DNA of 64,000 nucleotides from Sabellastarte sp. h YS-2021. Its lineage: Eukaryota; Annelida; Polychaeta; Sabellida; Sabellidae. The notes below the pieces were generated by a model, which made no database searches, was not told the origin of the DNA, and saw only the letters and a list, made by a program, of their open reading frames with translations. Each line of letters begins with the position of its first letter. The first letter of the stretch is position 1. Made by a program: the position numbers and the translations under genes. Location of the stretch: assembly GCA_964017235.1 (NCBI GenBank), contig OZ024930.1:27222614-27286613 (forward strand), in the 5' to 3' direction. This document shows, one piece after another, positions 1 through 8,307 of the stretch.

Positions 1-118
1 GGATGGTCCGCGGCAATTAAACTCGTCCGCTGGGGTGTAAGCCAATGAAAGGCCAGTTTAGTGTCGGCCAATGAGAGCTCACCTTTCATGTCATTGGGCC
101 TATATAAACGGCCTGCGG
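1..118 (+). repeat. Terminal repeat A1 of YR retrotransposon copy 1
   Basis: It is nearly identical to 17939-18057, with a handful of substitutions. It ends in a TATA-containing stretch just before the first ORF, so it probably carries the element's promoter. Confidence 0.8.
101..108 (+). promoter_or_regulatory. TATA box in repeat A1
   Basis: TATATAAA lies about 20 bases before the first ATG of the element and is conserved in A2 at 18040-18047. The position fits a pol II core promoter that drives the retrotransposon transcript. Confidence 0.5.
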
Positions 119-124
119 TGATGG

Positions 125-1095
125 ATGTTCCCAGAGGCCCCCCCCCTTTCATTTCCTCACATGGGGAGTCAGCAGTTATATTTGACATTAAATTCAATTT
201 TTCACTTGCATAAACGTGGACCTTATGGTAATTTGAAAGACATTCATGTGTATGACTTTATTGGTTTACCACTGTTTAATTTACATACAAGTCTTTTACT
301 ATGTGGTGAGGACCAGGGTATTAATACACATTCTAATGTTGTTAAAAATACATTCACAAGGACCCACCAGGAGAGCAGGTCTCCCAAGTTGGCTGCTAAT
401 AAAGTTAATTTTAACAGATCTGTAGGTTTTGTGTGTGAAGATACCGAATGTAATATTTTACCTACTTGTGAGACTGTTGATATGCATTGTTCAGCTGATT
501 ATCTTCATGTGGTTTCACAGGTCCTGGAGTCGGGTTGTCCAAATTATAAGGGCAGGCGCGTTCCTCTCGCCTCGTCCTTTAATTTGGATCTGAAATACAT
601 GGTAACCATGATAAGCGACTATTAGATTACTTGACCTATGGTTTTCCTCTTGGACTTGCTAAAAATGTCACCATTAAGAGTAATGCTGATATCAACCATG
701 TTTCTGCTTTACAGTATCCAGAGGCAGTACAAGAGTATATTAGCACAGAACTTTCATTAGGCGTGCTACTTGGCCCTTTTGACCACCCACCACATCCTTC
801 CTTCACTTGGTCACCACCATCTTGAACAGAATGCTACAAACTCTCAGAGATCACCACGACGTCGATTTTATATACCACCTGAAGGGTTTTTTGGGATTTG
901 CTGTGGTTTCTGAAATTTCTCCAGTCATCCAACAGAGTTATACGTTTTGATGTAGTTGAGGTTGATGCTACCCTTTCTCATATAGAGGGTGCATGGGGAT
1001 CTCGAGTTTATGCAACTGAAATTCCATTTGTTGACCTTTCCATCACCCAGTGTGAGATGTATAATATAGTAGTGGCACTTAACTTGTGGGGTCAT
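125..1095 (+). pseudogene. Reverse transcriptase/RNase H remnant, 5' part
   Basis: Two ORFs (125-625 and 631-825) contain the segment that precedes the RT core in DIRS/Ngaro pol: a GxPNYxGxRVPL-like stretch, then TYGFPLGL, then LGVLLGPFDHPPHP. The same block occurs in copies 2 and 3 (for example ILGPFDSPP in copy 3). The RT catalytic core is missing. After about 840 the sequence resumes with the connection and RNase H start (WFLKFLQSSN, then VEVDATL, matching ELDASL in copy 3) and NIVVALNLWGH. The frame then runs into the Polinton and resumes at 16474. It is non-functional. Confidence 0.65.
1090..1095. repeat. Polinton target site duplication, left
   Basis: GGTCAT immediately precedes the left terminal inverted repeat and is repeated exactly at 16474-16479. 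Six-bp duplications are characteristic of Polinton/Maverick integration. Confidence 0.95.
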
Positions 1096-1174
1096 AGTAG
1101 TTAAGTCTGAGTTGATCAATGGTCGTGTATCGATTATATTGATGATAAATGAAGCAAATAATAAGCATTATGTT
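1096..1174 (+). repeat. Polinton terminal inverted repeat, left
   Basis: The 79 bases match the reverse complement of 16395-16473 with one mismatch (position 14). Weaker similarity, including AATCAAGCATAT, continues inward, so the ancestral repeat was probably longer. Confidence 0.93.
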
Positions 1175-1882
1175 CATATACAGTTTCTGAGTAATCAAGC
1201 ATATTTAGTTAGGTATACATATTTGATTTTATAGATTGACTGTAATCAATTAATCAATCTATAATCAACTGTCAATCATATTGATTGTCTATCATCAATT
1301 ATATTCAATCAACTGTCATAAAGCAAGATTTGTTTTTTCTTTCCAATAATATATTTCAAGTTTTCTATTTTACTGTAATATATATAATTTTTTTCATCTA
1401 CATATATCTAATGCAATGTGTACTCAAATATATTAGCTATTCATCTACATATTTGTAGATGTAAACAATTTTTTCAATTACATATTTTAAATATATATAA
1501 TTTTTTTCAAACCAAATATCTAGTGTAATGTGAACTCATCTGTATTAGCTAGATGTAAACAAATTTTTTCAATTACATTGAATGACACATCATCCTTAAA
1601 TTTAAATACATGTCATTATTATGTCATGTTAAGACACGTCAGTTAAAGACACGTCAGATGTAAGTTAGAAAATGGATAAATATGACTTTTAATGATCATG
1701 TTAAAGACACGTCACATATAAGTTAACCTATTTTATCTAATCAGAATGAACTTACAGAACTCTATAATCAAATATGAATTTTCACCGTACATTATTTTTT
1801 TTGTTCTTTTTGCTGAATAAGCATAAAATATATGTATATATATAAGCTATATCTATACTCATATTTATAATGATCAATCAAC
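1175..1882. other. Left subterminal non-coding region of the Polinton
   Basis: No gene is seen. The stretch is very AT-rich. At 1225-1315 it holds a cluster of ATCAAT/ATTGAT motifs in both orientations, at 1633-1714 three GACACGTCA motifs, and at about 1830-1855 a TATATATA-type stretch suited to a core promoter for the downstream BIR gene. Confidence 0.6.
1633..1714 (+). promoter_or_regulatory. Three GACACGTCA motifs upstream of the BIR gene
   Basis: Exact copies lie at 1633-1641, 1648-1656 and 1706-1714, each within a longer repeated context (TTAAAGACACGTCA). The reverse complement contains TGACGTG, the core bound by bZIP factors of the ATF6/XBP1/CREB type. A regulatory role is inferred only from the repetition and position. 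Confidence 0.35.
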
Positions 1883-2443
1883 ATGTTTGCCAATCAACCT
1901 AAAGAATCATTTAAATTTGAGGATGAGGTTTTACTACCAGCCTCTAGTTTACAGAAGAAAAGTTTACCTGACAAACAACATTTAGTTCAATCGGCATCTA
2001 CCCAAGATAAGTCATCATCTAAAGATATATTTGATTCAACTCGATCAATCGAATCAACTAGATCAACCACCGGATTGACCTTATCAAATCAACCAATTCA
2101 GAAGCCATATTTTGGAGGATTTGCTTTATCAACAAAAAAGGCATCATGTGAATCTTGTCATAAGATGGAATATCTAAATCTAGTAAGTCAATGGCCGCCA
2201 AGTGTATATCAGAAATATGATCAAAGAATTTTAACATTTAATACCTGGCCCAAATCTCATCCTATTCATCCAGGAACTATTGCAAGAGGTGGATTTATCT
2301 ATACTGGAAGAGGAGATAAAGTATATTGTCCTTGGTGTCAGATATCATTAGTGGAATGGGAAACATTCGACATACCTATGGACGAACATAGGAGACATTC
2401 GCCTAATTGTGAATTTATTCTATTACTTTATCCTAAAGTATGA
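1883..2443 (+). CDS. BIR-domain (inhibitor-of-apoptosis-like) protein
   Basis: This is an intact 186-aa ORF with an ATG start. The C-terminal third is one BIR domain: TFNTWPKSHPIHPGTIARGG, then FIYTGRGDKVYCPWC, then W..FDIPMDEHRRHSPNCEF. The zinc ligands C-x2-C-x16-H-x6-C and the glycine of the GGF turn are visible. The first 90 residues are Ser/Thr/Lys-rich and low-complexity, with a Cys pair just before the domain. BIR proteins bind caspases or IAP-binding-motif ligands and block cell death; viral IAPs do this for the virus. No RING follows in the same frame, but a two-RING gene lies downstream at 3631-5682. Function is inferred from the domain. Confidence 0.85.
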   Translation: MFANQPKESFKFEDEVLLPASSLQKKSLPDKQHLVQSASTQDKSSSKDIFDSTRSIESTRSTTGLTLSNQPIQKPYFGGFALSTKKASCESCHKMEYLNLVSQWPPSVYQKYDQRILTFNTWPKSHPIHPGTIARGGFIYTGRGDKVYCPWCQISLVEWETFDIPMDEHRRHSPNCEFILLLYPKV

Positions 2444-2466
2444 TTGTAATGTAAGAAATGTAAGGT

Positions 2467-2472
2467 AATAAA
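2467..2472 (+). terminator. Polyadenylation signal after the BIR gene
   Basis: AATAAA lies about 25 bases after the stop codon, followed by T-rich sequence. Confidence 0.55.
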
Positions 2473-2710
2473 AAATTGTTTGAAAGGAAAAAAAATTGTT
2501 TTTCTCTTAGATTAAATCACCATATGGTACCATATAGATCAATCAGTGGACTGTAAATAAATGAAATACATATGTTTGGTATTAAATATTCATAATCATA
2601 ATATGCTTAGGTAATAGATTTTTACATTAGAATCAAGTCTATTTAAACCCAAAAATCAGATAAACTAAAATCATAAGATTGTTAGAACAATAAATCTTAA
2701 ACAGAATATA

Positions 2711-3427
2711 ATGGCTGAGGCATATGTCAATAGTAAAGTAACCTCTACTAAAAAGAGGAAAAATGATAGCAATAACACCGGTAAAAATAAGAAGATAAGT
2801 TCATTATTCAAAACACAAGATAACGAGGAGGTCATTGTATTGAAGGAAGATCCAAGAAAATCTGTAATGAAACCAGGAACTAGTAAACAATCAGAAACTG
2901 GCATAATCAATCTGGAAACAAATAATGATCAAATTCTACAAGACAAGGATATTGAGATGATTGACCTGAAGGCACCCTTTAAGAGAACCTTCCATATTGG
3001 AGGAAATAAATACATAATATTTACAGCTGATAAGGGTCTCATCCAGCAGATACAGATTAAGGAATGGGATGGTCAGAAAGTTATTAAAAAAGGAGTGAAA
3101 TTGAATATTTCTAAACTTATGATGATAATGCATTATGGTCAGTTAATAACCTGTGAGATAGGAAAGATTGCTAATGGTGAACAAGATATAGATGTTAAGA
3201 AACATGTAGGAGAAGGATATTACTTATCATGCGCCTCTCCTTTCAAATCTGTTGGGATTAGGCTATGGAAAATAGGATCAGTAAAAATGTTTCCAACCAA
3301 TGGAGGTATCAATCTTAAGATTAACGAATGGATGGAATTAATTGATGTTATCAACGACATGTATGTTGAAAGATTAGATCTATTTCATTGTATCATGTCT
3401 GCTGCAGCCAAATCAACCAGGTCATAA
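2711..3427 (+). CDS. Protein with two PC4-like (ssDNA-binding coactivator) domains
   Basis: This is an intact 238-aa ORF. The N-terminus is basic (KKRKNDSNNTGKNKK), a likely nuclear localisation signal, followed by an acidic/polar linker. Residues ~90-145 read FHIGGNKYIIFTADKG, then IQIKEWDGQ, then KKGVKLNISKLMMIM; this follows the PC4/p15 pattern of a beta sheet with an IRE-type strand, a GxxL turn and a closing helix. Residues ~165-220 (YYLSCASPFKSVGIRLW, PTNGGINLKINEWMELI) look like a second copy. PC4 proteins bind single-stranded or melted DNA in transcription and replication. A role in viral late transcription or genome protection is inference. No homology search was possible. Confidence 0.6.
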   Translation: MAEAYVNSKVTSTKKRKNDSNNTGKNKKISSLFKTQDNEEVIVLKEDPRKSVMKPGTSKQSETGIINLETNNDQILQDKDIEMIDLKAPFKRTFHIGGNKYIIFTADKGLIQQIQIKEWDGQKVIKKGVKLNISKLMMIMHYGQLITCEIGKIANGEQDIDVKKHVGEGYYLSCASPFKSVGIRLWKIGSVKMFPTNGGINLKINEWMELIDVINDMYVERLDLFHCIMSAAAKSTRS

Positions 3428-3584
3428 TCCGAATACATGTAAGGAATGCAAGCAAAATACAGATCTTTCAAAAGGTGAGGTGTATGTAGACATTCCATTG
3501 TAAAAGAAGTTTAGATCAGCTCCATATGGACGATAACACACATTGACTTACTTAATATTTGTAATATATAGAAATAATCACACT

Positions 3585-3590
3585 AATAAA
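3585..3590 (+). terminator. Polyadenylation signal after the PC4-like gene
   Basis: AATAAA lies in an AT-rich stretch about 155 bases after the stop codon and just before the RING gene, followed by TTTATTTTAT. Confidence 0.4.
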
Positions 3591-3803
3591 CTTTATTTTA
3601 TCTGAAAAATTGGGGAAAAAAACAAGAAGTATGGAAGATCCTAATGCATTCCTTGGATGGAGAATTAATGGATATGTACCATCAATGATAATGTCTGCTG
3701 TTGTTACTATTTGCGAATTGATCTCGATGATAGAGCAGAAGAAATTTCGATCAACATTTACCTGTTATATGATGTTCAAAGAGGTTCTACCAGTGTACAT
3801 ACA

Positions 3804-4077
3804 GTAAGTTTTTTTTTTTTTTAAATTTTTTGTCACTTTTTTCACCTGTTGAAAATTCCCAACTATGAGGTGCTTACCTTGCGGTTCGAAATTCTGTTTG
3901 TGAGTTTTTCTTTGAGTATATTATATCGTTCAAAATCCCCAACTATGAGGTGCCTACCTTGCGGTCCGAAATTCTGTTTGTGAGGTTTTCCTTGACAATA
4001 TAATAACATCAGCACTCTCGGTATCTAAGACCAATCTAATCCTAATAATATATTTATATTTATTTTTCTTTTGGCAG
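3804..4077 (+). other. Spliceosomal intron in the RING gene
   Basis: A GTAAGT donor (3804-3809) and a polypyrimidine tract ending TTGGCAG (to 4077) delimit 274 bp. Removing them joins two segments in frame, with the intron in phase 2. The intron contains two ~80-bp repeat units (about 3846-4005) that recur inverted at 15765-15915. Confidence 0.6.
3846..4005 (+). repeat. Two ~80-bp tandem repeat units in the intron
   Basis: The two units share CCCAACTATGAGGTGC, then ACCTTGCGG, then GAAATTCTGTTTGTGAG. Two more units in inverse orientation lie at 15765-15915, near the other end of the Polinton. Nothing in them looks coding. Confidence 0.7.
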
Positions 4078-4200
4078 ACAAAAATACCCAGATTTCATGA
4101 AGTATGCATTTGATGAGGTTTTAACTGCCAAGTGTTGCTGTTGTCAAGATACATTATTGATGGATGACATTTTGATGACTGTTCCATGCTGTCATTTTAT

Positions 4201-4209
4201 ATGTGGACA
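4201..4209. repeat. LINE target site duplication, left
   Basis: ATGTGGACA is repeated at 5120-5128 directly after the poly(A) run. The duplication lies within the RING codons that encode the C-G-x-C segment. Confidence 0.85.
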
Positions 4210-5119
4210 GGAAGCAACAATATCTTCCCTCTCTACAAGCTGAATAAAATAATTTTGCAAATAAATGATAAAAAATCAAATTTTTTTTATAAAAATATCA
4301 TTACACAAAAAATTGAAATTCCTTTCGAAGAGAATTACTGGAAGAAAATTATAGAAAGTGAGAATTTAAAATTTAACATAATATATTCCAATAAAATTAA
4401 ACACATTAAAGATACTAAAATTGCTGAATTCAATTACAAGGTACTGCATTGTATTCTGCCATGTTTTGATAATTTAAAAAAAGTGGAAAATTATAGAATA
4501 TGACTTGTGTCCTCTCTGTCATGTCAAACATGATATTGTACACTTGCTTTTTTCTTGTGTCAAGGCAAAAGAAATATGGAAACATGTTGATATGATTTTT
4601 GATATAAATATAACACTCTACAATATTGTTGGTGTTTCGAACATCAGTCCCAATTTTGATTGGTTCTTATCTTTTCTATGTTATTGTATATACAAAGAGT
4701 GGCTGTGTCACTATACAGACCTAAGTATTTGGTGTAATGTAAATGTATTAAGTTATGTAAAATCATGTGTAGAAATTCAAAAAGGTGTCTATAGAAATTT
4801 AGACAATGATTTTGCCGATATTGTAAAATGTTTTGAAAGATTTACTTTTATGGTCAAATAAATGAATGATTGATTGCCATATGATGAAAGCAGTTTGTCC
4901 ATCAATATATTTTTAAATGTATATGCCTTCTGTGATATTTACTTTATAAAAATACCTGATTCTTTATAGACAACTGTGTTCCATAAAAATACATTGTTAG
5001 TGTTTAGTGATCTACTTGCAATCTTAATGAATCTAAGTCACATGACCATTCTATACGTCCGCTTGCATTTATAGAAGGCATGTGACAACTGAATTCTAAT
5101 GGTGAAAAAAAAAAAAAAA
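4210..5119 (+). mobile_element. 5'-truncated non-LTR retrotransposon (LINE) insertion
   Basis: A 910-bp insertion ends in a run of A (5105-5119) and is flanked by a 9-bp duplication, the product of target-primed reverse transcription. It carries the C-terminal end of a LINE ORF2 in two frames (to 4503 and 4505-4861), including the zinc-ribbon-like segment CPLCHVKHDIVHLLFSC typical of the end of L1/Tx1-like reverse transcriptases. About 240 bp of 3' UTR follow. It interrupts the RING gene. Confidence 0.85.
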
Positions 5120-5682
5120 ATGTGGACAATGTGCATGTAATTTTCTTAAAATATGGTCTGATAATCCAGAGTATAATAAGAAATGTCCAATGTGTCGTAG
5201 TTTATTGATGGACCAAATTTTTGCCAAATCAATTCAATACAATATGATCTCTCTGACGCAAAGTACCTTTTTTTTATGGATACCAAGCTTTATTTATATT
5301 GGGAAAAATTTGAATCAGCTCATAATAGATTCTTTACAGCAAAATAAATATGATGAAGCCTTTAGATACACCTTCCTGTTACATAGAGGTCCGAATGATA
5401 CTGAAAAATTTTTGGATAAGAAGTGGTCTGACATTTATGAAAAAAAAGGAAAAATTATACTGTTCTTCATGTAGATCATTTCTATCTATTGATAAAGCAT
5501 TCAGTGCTACATGTAACCATTTCTTTTGTTCCGTTTGTTCTACCTACATATTAGAAAAGAGAGGCAAAGATATACTGAAATGTCCACAATGTAATCATGA
5601 TATAGAGGATTCAAACACTGAAATTATTTTTTTAGACCACTTTGAGATCCCAAATTCAGAATATCGAGAAATCAAATACTGA

Positions 5683-6235
5683 AATCATACCTTTGAGATC
5701 AAAAAAGCATTTTCTATATGCATGTATTTTTATTAAAACATTCATACATTTCAAATCTCTATGTAGGTATTTTTATTAAAACATTCTTACATTTCAAAAT
5801 TCAAAAGCAGTCTATTTAAAAATGCTGATTTTAACAAATATTAACACGATATATATTGTATTCATTACGTCCTAGTTAAAACAAAATATTAATCATAACG
5901 TCCTAAGTACTACTCATATGTAATCAGATCATAATGTACTAAGGTAAAATAACAACTCACTGCTAACAGTCCTTTTATCTGTTTAAATCTTACCAATCTT
6001 AAATTCTATTTTGCTTTATCTATCTAATTATTATAATAATAATAAAAAATTAACATAATAATTACTGTATTAAACACTCCTTGGTCAATAAAAATCGAAT
6101 ATACGTATAATGTAACTATTCCTTACAACAAGGAAACTCTCTCGTCTAATACAATGAAAAGTTACAGTATAATTGTAAATTCGTTTTTTCTTTGAAATGT
6201 TGATTCAATAAACTCTTCTAATACATAATGTTGTT
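5683..6235. other. AT-rich intergenic region of the Polinton
   Basis: No gene is seen. It contains two near-identical ~40-bp direct repeats around TTTTTATTAAAACATTC (about 5725 and 5768) and several ACGTCCTA motifs (about 5868, 5899). AATAAA-type signals near 6208 could serve + strand transcripts. Confidence 0.5.
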
Positions 6236-6394
6236 TTATTTCTTATACTCTGTCCCAGATCTTGTAACTGATGGATCACTATCACCTAAATTTGACTCCT
6301 TAATGTTAATGTAAATTACATCCTCTTCAGCAAGACTGGACCCTCTACTACCATCTGATGAATCAAATTTTCTGTCCTCAAGCTCAATACTCAT
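6236..6394 (-). CDS. Small acidic ORF, unrecognised
   Basis: This 52-aa ORF on the - strand starts MSIELEDRKFDSSDG and ends SGTEYKK. It is acidic and Ser-rich, with no domain recognised. AATAAA overlaps its stop codon and a TATATA stretch lies just upstream of its ATG. It could be a real small Polinton gene or chance. Confidence 0.3.
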   Translation of the reverse strand: MSIELEDRKFDSSDGSRGSSLAEEDVIYINIKESNLGDSDPSVTRSGTEYKK

Positions 6395-6517
6395 CGTATA
6401 TAGATAGACGATTGTTAAGATAAATATGAAGGAAAGAGAAATGTCTCATTTAATTTAAAAAAATCAAAACATATTATTAAAGTGATATTAGATAATAATC
6501 ATAGATTAAACAGATAT

Positions 6518-6751
6518 ATGTTTCGCTATATCACTGAAAATCATATAAAAGCTATTACAGAACTGATATATAACATATGGCATCTACCCTTAAATAAAAA
6601 GAGGAAGTCTGAAATAAAAAATCATATTAAGTTATTGAAACAGTTTATTCATAATAAACATAGGAGACGAGAACTATTAGGAAAGCATTATAAAATTTTT
6701 TCCGATTTACTTCATAGTCTAAAAAAATATATTAATGTAATAATAGAATGA
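6518..6751 (+). CDS. Small basic Polinton protein, conserved type
   Basis: From the first ATG (6518) this encodes 77 aa: MFRYITENHIKAI, then LPLNKKRKSEIKNH, then KQFIHNKHRRRELL. The pattern of a helix, an I/LPL turn, a Lys/Arg-rich helix and K+RR+LL resembles a small protein found in many Polintons/adintoviruses next to the integrase or capsid genes. Its role there is not firmly known; a virion core or membrane-associated role has been suggested by similarity. The frame is open upstream to 6482 but has no earlier ATG. The stop overlaps the next ATG (ATGA at 6748), suggesting coupled expression. Confidence 0.5.
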   Translation: MFRYITENHIKAITELIYNIWHLPLNKKRKSEIKNHIKLLKQFIHNKHRRRELLGKHYKIFSDLLHSLKKYINVIIE

Positions 6752-7159
6752 ATAAATTCGTATTAATTCCCTATGATCAGTATCACTCTTTTAAATCTTA
6801 TCTTATGGAAAAAAATCATGGTACTTCTTCGGATAAAGAAGAGAGGGAAGTTATCGCTGATAGTGATGATGCTGATAAACATGAAATGAATGATAAAGTA
6901 AATATTTCTATAAAATCAGAAACAGAAACTTTGAATAAAAATGATTTGTCTGGGGATATATTAGACAAAAAAAGACAAAAAAGAAGATAACATTAATGAT
7001 AATCGATCAGTAGATAGGTTCCTACCTCTGCCTGGTATACCAGTAAAGACTAAAAAATCAAAAAAATTATTTCAATATGGAATCAGAGATGGACAAAAGG
7101 GTGGCGGAACAAAAACAGAAACAAAATGGGTTAAAAAATGGCAAAGAAAAATCAGCTGA
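6748..7159 (+). pseudogene. Polinton hypothetical protein, frameshifted
   Basis: ATG 6748 overlaps the previous stop. The first 80 aa begin MNKFVLIPYDQYHSFKSYL and become acidic, ending at a stop in an A-rich stretch near 6985. In the next frame coding-like sequence continues (RFLPLPGIPVKTKKSKKLF, then YGIRDGQKGG, then KTETKWVKKW) to TGA 7157-7159. A Pro-containing linker and basic tail often follow such an N-terminus in Polintons, so I infer one gene with a frameshift. No known domain. The extension overlaps the start of the integrase ORF in a different frame. Confidence 0.45.
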
Positions 7160-8289
7160 GAATGAATCGTATTTACAAGAAATATATTATGATACGAGAC
7201 ACCCTGCATCTTTTAGTAGTATTGAAAAATTATATAACTATATAAAATTTAATAGTAATAAAAAGATTTCTAGGAAAGATATTAAAATATGGTTAAGTAA
7301 ACAAGAATCATACACAGCACATCATCCTGTGAGACGAAGATTTAAAAGACCTCGTGTGCTTGCCTTCTATAAGAACTATCAATGGGATACGGATACGGCT
7401 AATATAATAAAATATAAAAAACAAAATGATGGATATGGATATTTTGCTGTTTTCATTGATATTTTTACACGATTTTTATATACTCAAGCGATGAAATCAC
7501 TTACAGGTCATGAAATGGTGACTGTTATGGAAAAATTTTTTGAAAGATCACAAGATCAACCTTATATTCTTAGAAGTGATCAAGGAAGTGAATACGTAAA
7601 TAGAGAGGTTGGGATTTTTTAAAAAAGGAAAAGATTAAACATGTTTATACTTTTTATGAAACTAAAGCAAATTATGCAGAAAGAGTAATTAAAACTATAA
7701 AATTAAAGATAATAAAATATTTGACCGCTAATGAAACCTTCAGATGGATAGATGAATTAGATAATTTAACCTATAGTTACAATAACAGCAAACATAGATC
7801 TATCGGAATGACACCCTTTGAAGCAAGTAAAGAATAAAAAAAATATGATTTATGGAAAAACCAGTATGGGACTGAAAGAAAAAAGAAGAAATTTATTCAA
7901 AGTAGTAAAAATCTTAACGTTAAAGGGAACATGTTAGAGGATATAAGTTTAAATTAGGTGACAGGGTTAAAATAAGTTATCTAAAAAATCAATTCGACAG
8001 AGAATATTCAGAAAAATGGACTGGAGAAATATTTACAATAATTAATAAAAAAATGAATCAAAATATTCGTATGTATCAAATTAAAGATTATAATAATGAT
8101 ATATTTCATTCATATTTTTATGAACCTGAACTTCAATTAGCATTTTTGGATGAGAATACTATATATAAAATCGAAAAAATTGAATCTAAAAGAAAAAGAA
8201 AGGGAATTCGTGAGGTATTAGTAAAGTGGAAAGGGTGGCCAAAGAGATTTAATTCTTGGATACCAGAGGCAAATATTACTGACATATAG
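7077..8289 (+). pseudogene. Polinton integrase with C-terminal chromodomain, frameshifted
   Basis: The ORF at 7077 contains YYDTRHPASFSSIEKLY, the segment before the catalytic core in Polinton integrases, then HHPVRRRFKRPR. The DDE core follows: first Asp in WDTD, second Asp in LRSDQGSEY. A frameshift at the T6A6 run (about 7612-7623) separates the third residue, Glu in NYAERVIK. A stop at 7835-7837 and a further shift near 7950 follow. The last part (to 8289) has an SH3-like stretch (KLGDRVKISY) and a chromodomain (YKIEKIESKRKRKG, VLVKWKGWPKRFNSWIP). Integrase inserts the element and makes the 6-bp duplication; the chromodomain may direct it to modified histones. This copy is inactive. Confidence 0.85.
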
Positions 8290-8307
8290 AGTGATAAATA
8301 AGAAAAA

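Larger units (their letters stand above)
3631..5682 (+). pseudogene. Two-RING protein gene with an intron, broken by a LINE and a frameshift
   Basis: Exon 1 starts at ATG 3631 (MEDPNAFLGW) and meets a donor at 3804; exon 2 starts at 4078. Exon 2 carries CCCC, then PCCHFICGQ. The reading continues after the LINE at 5120 with the rest of the same RING, ending KKCPMC. Together these give C-x2-C, C-x-H-x2-C-x2-C and C-x2-C spacing. A second RING at about 5455-5610 (CSSC, TCNHFFCSVC, KCPQC) is in another frame, shifted at the 8-A run 5440-5447. RING proteins are usually ubiquitin E3 ligases. With the BIR gene nearby, the pair may divide the roles of a BIR-RING IAP, but this is inference. This copy cannot encode the full protein. 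Confidence 0.7.

Noticed and set aside
1225-1320. CRISPR-like array
   Set aside because: Short irregular AT-rich motifs without regular spacing, in eukaryotic DNA.
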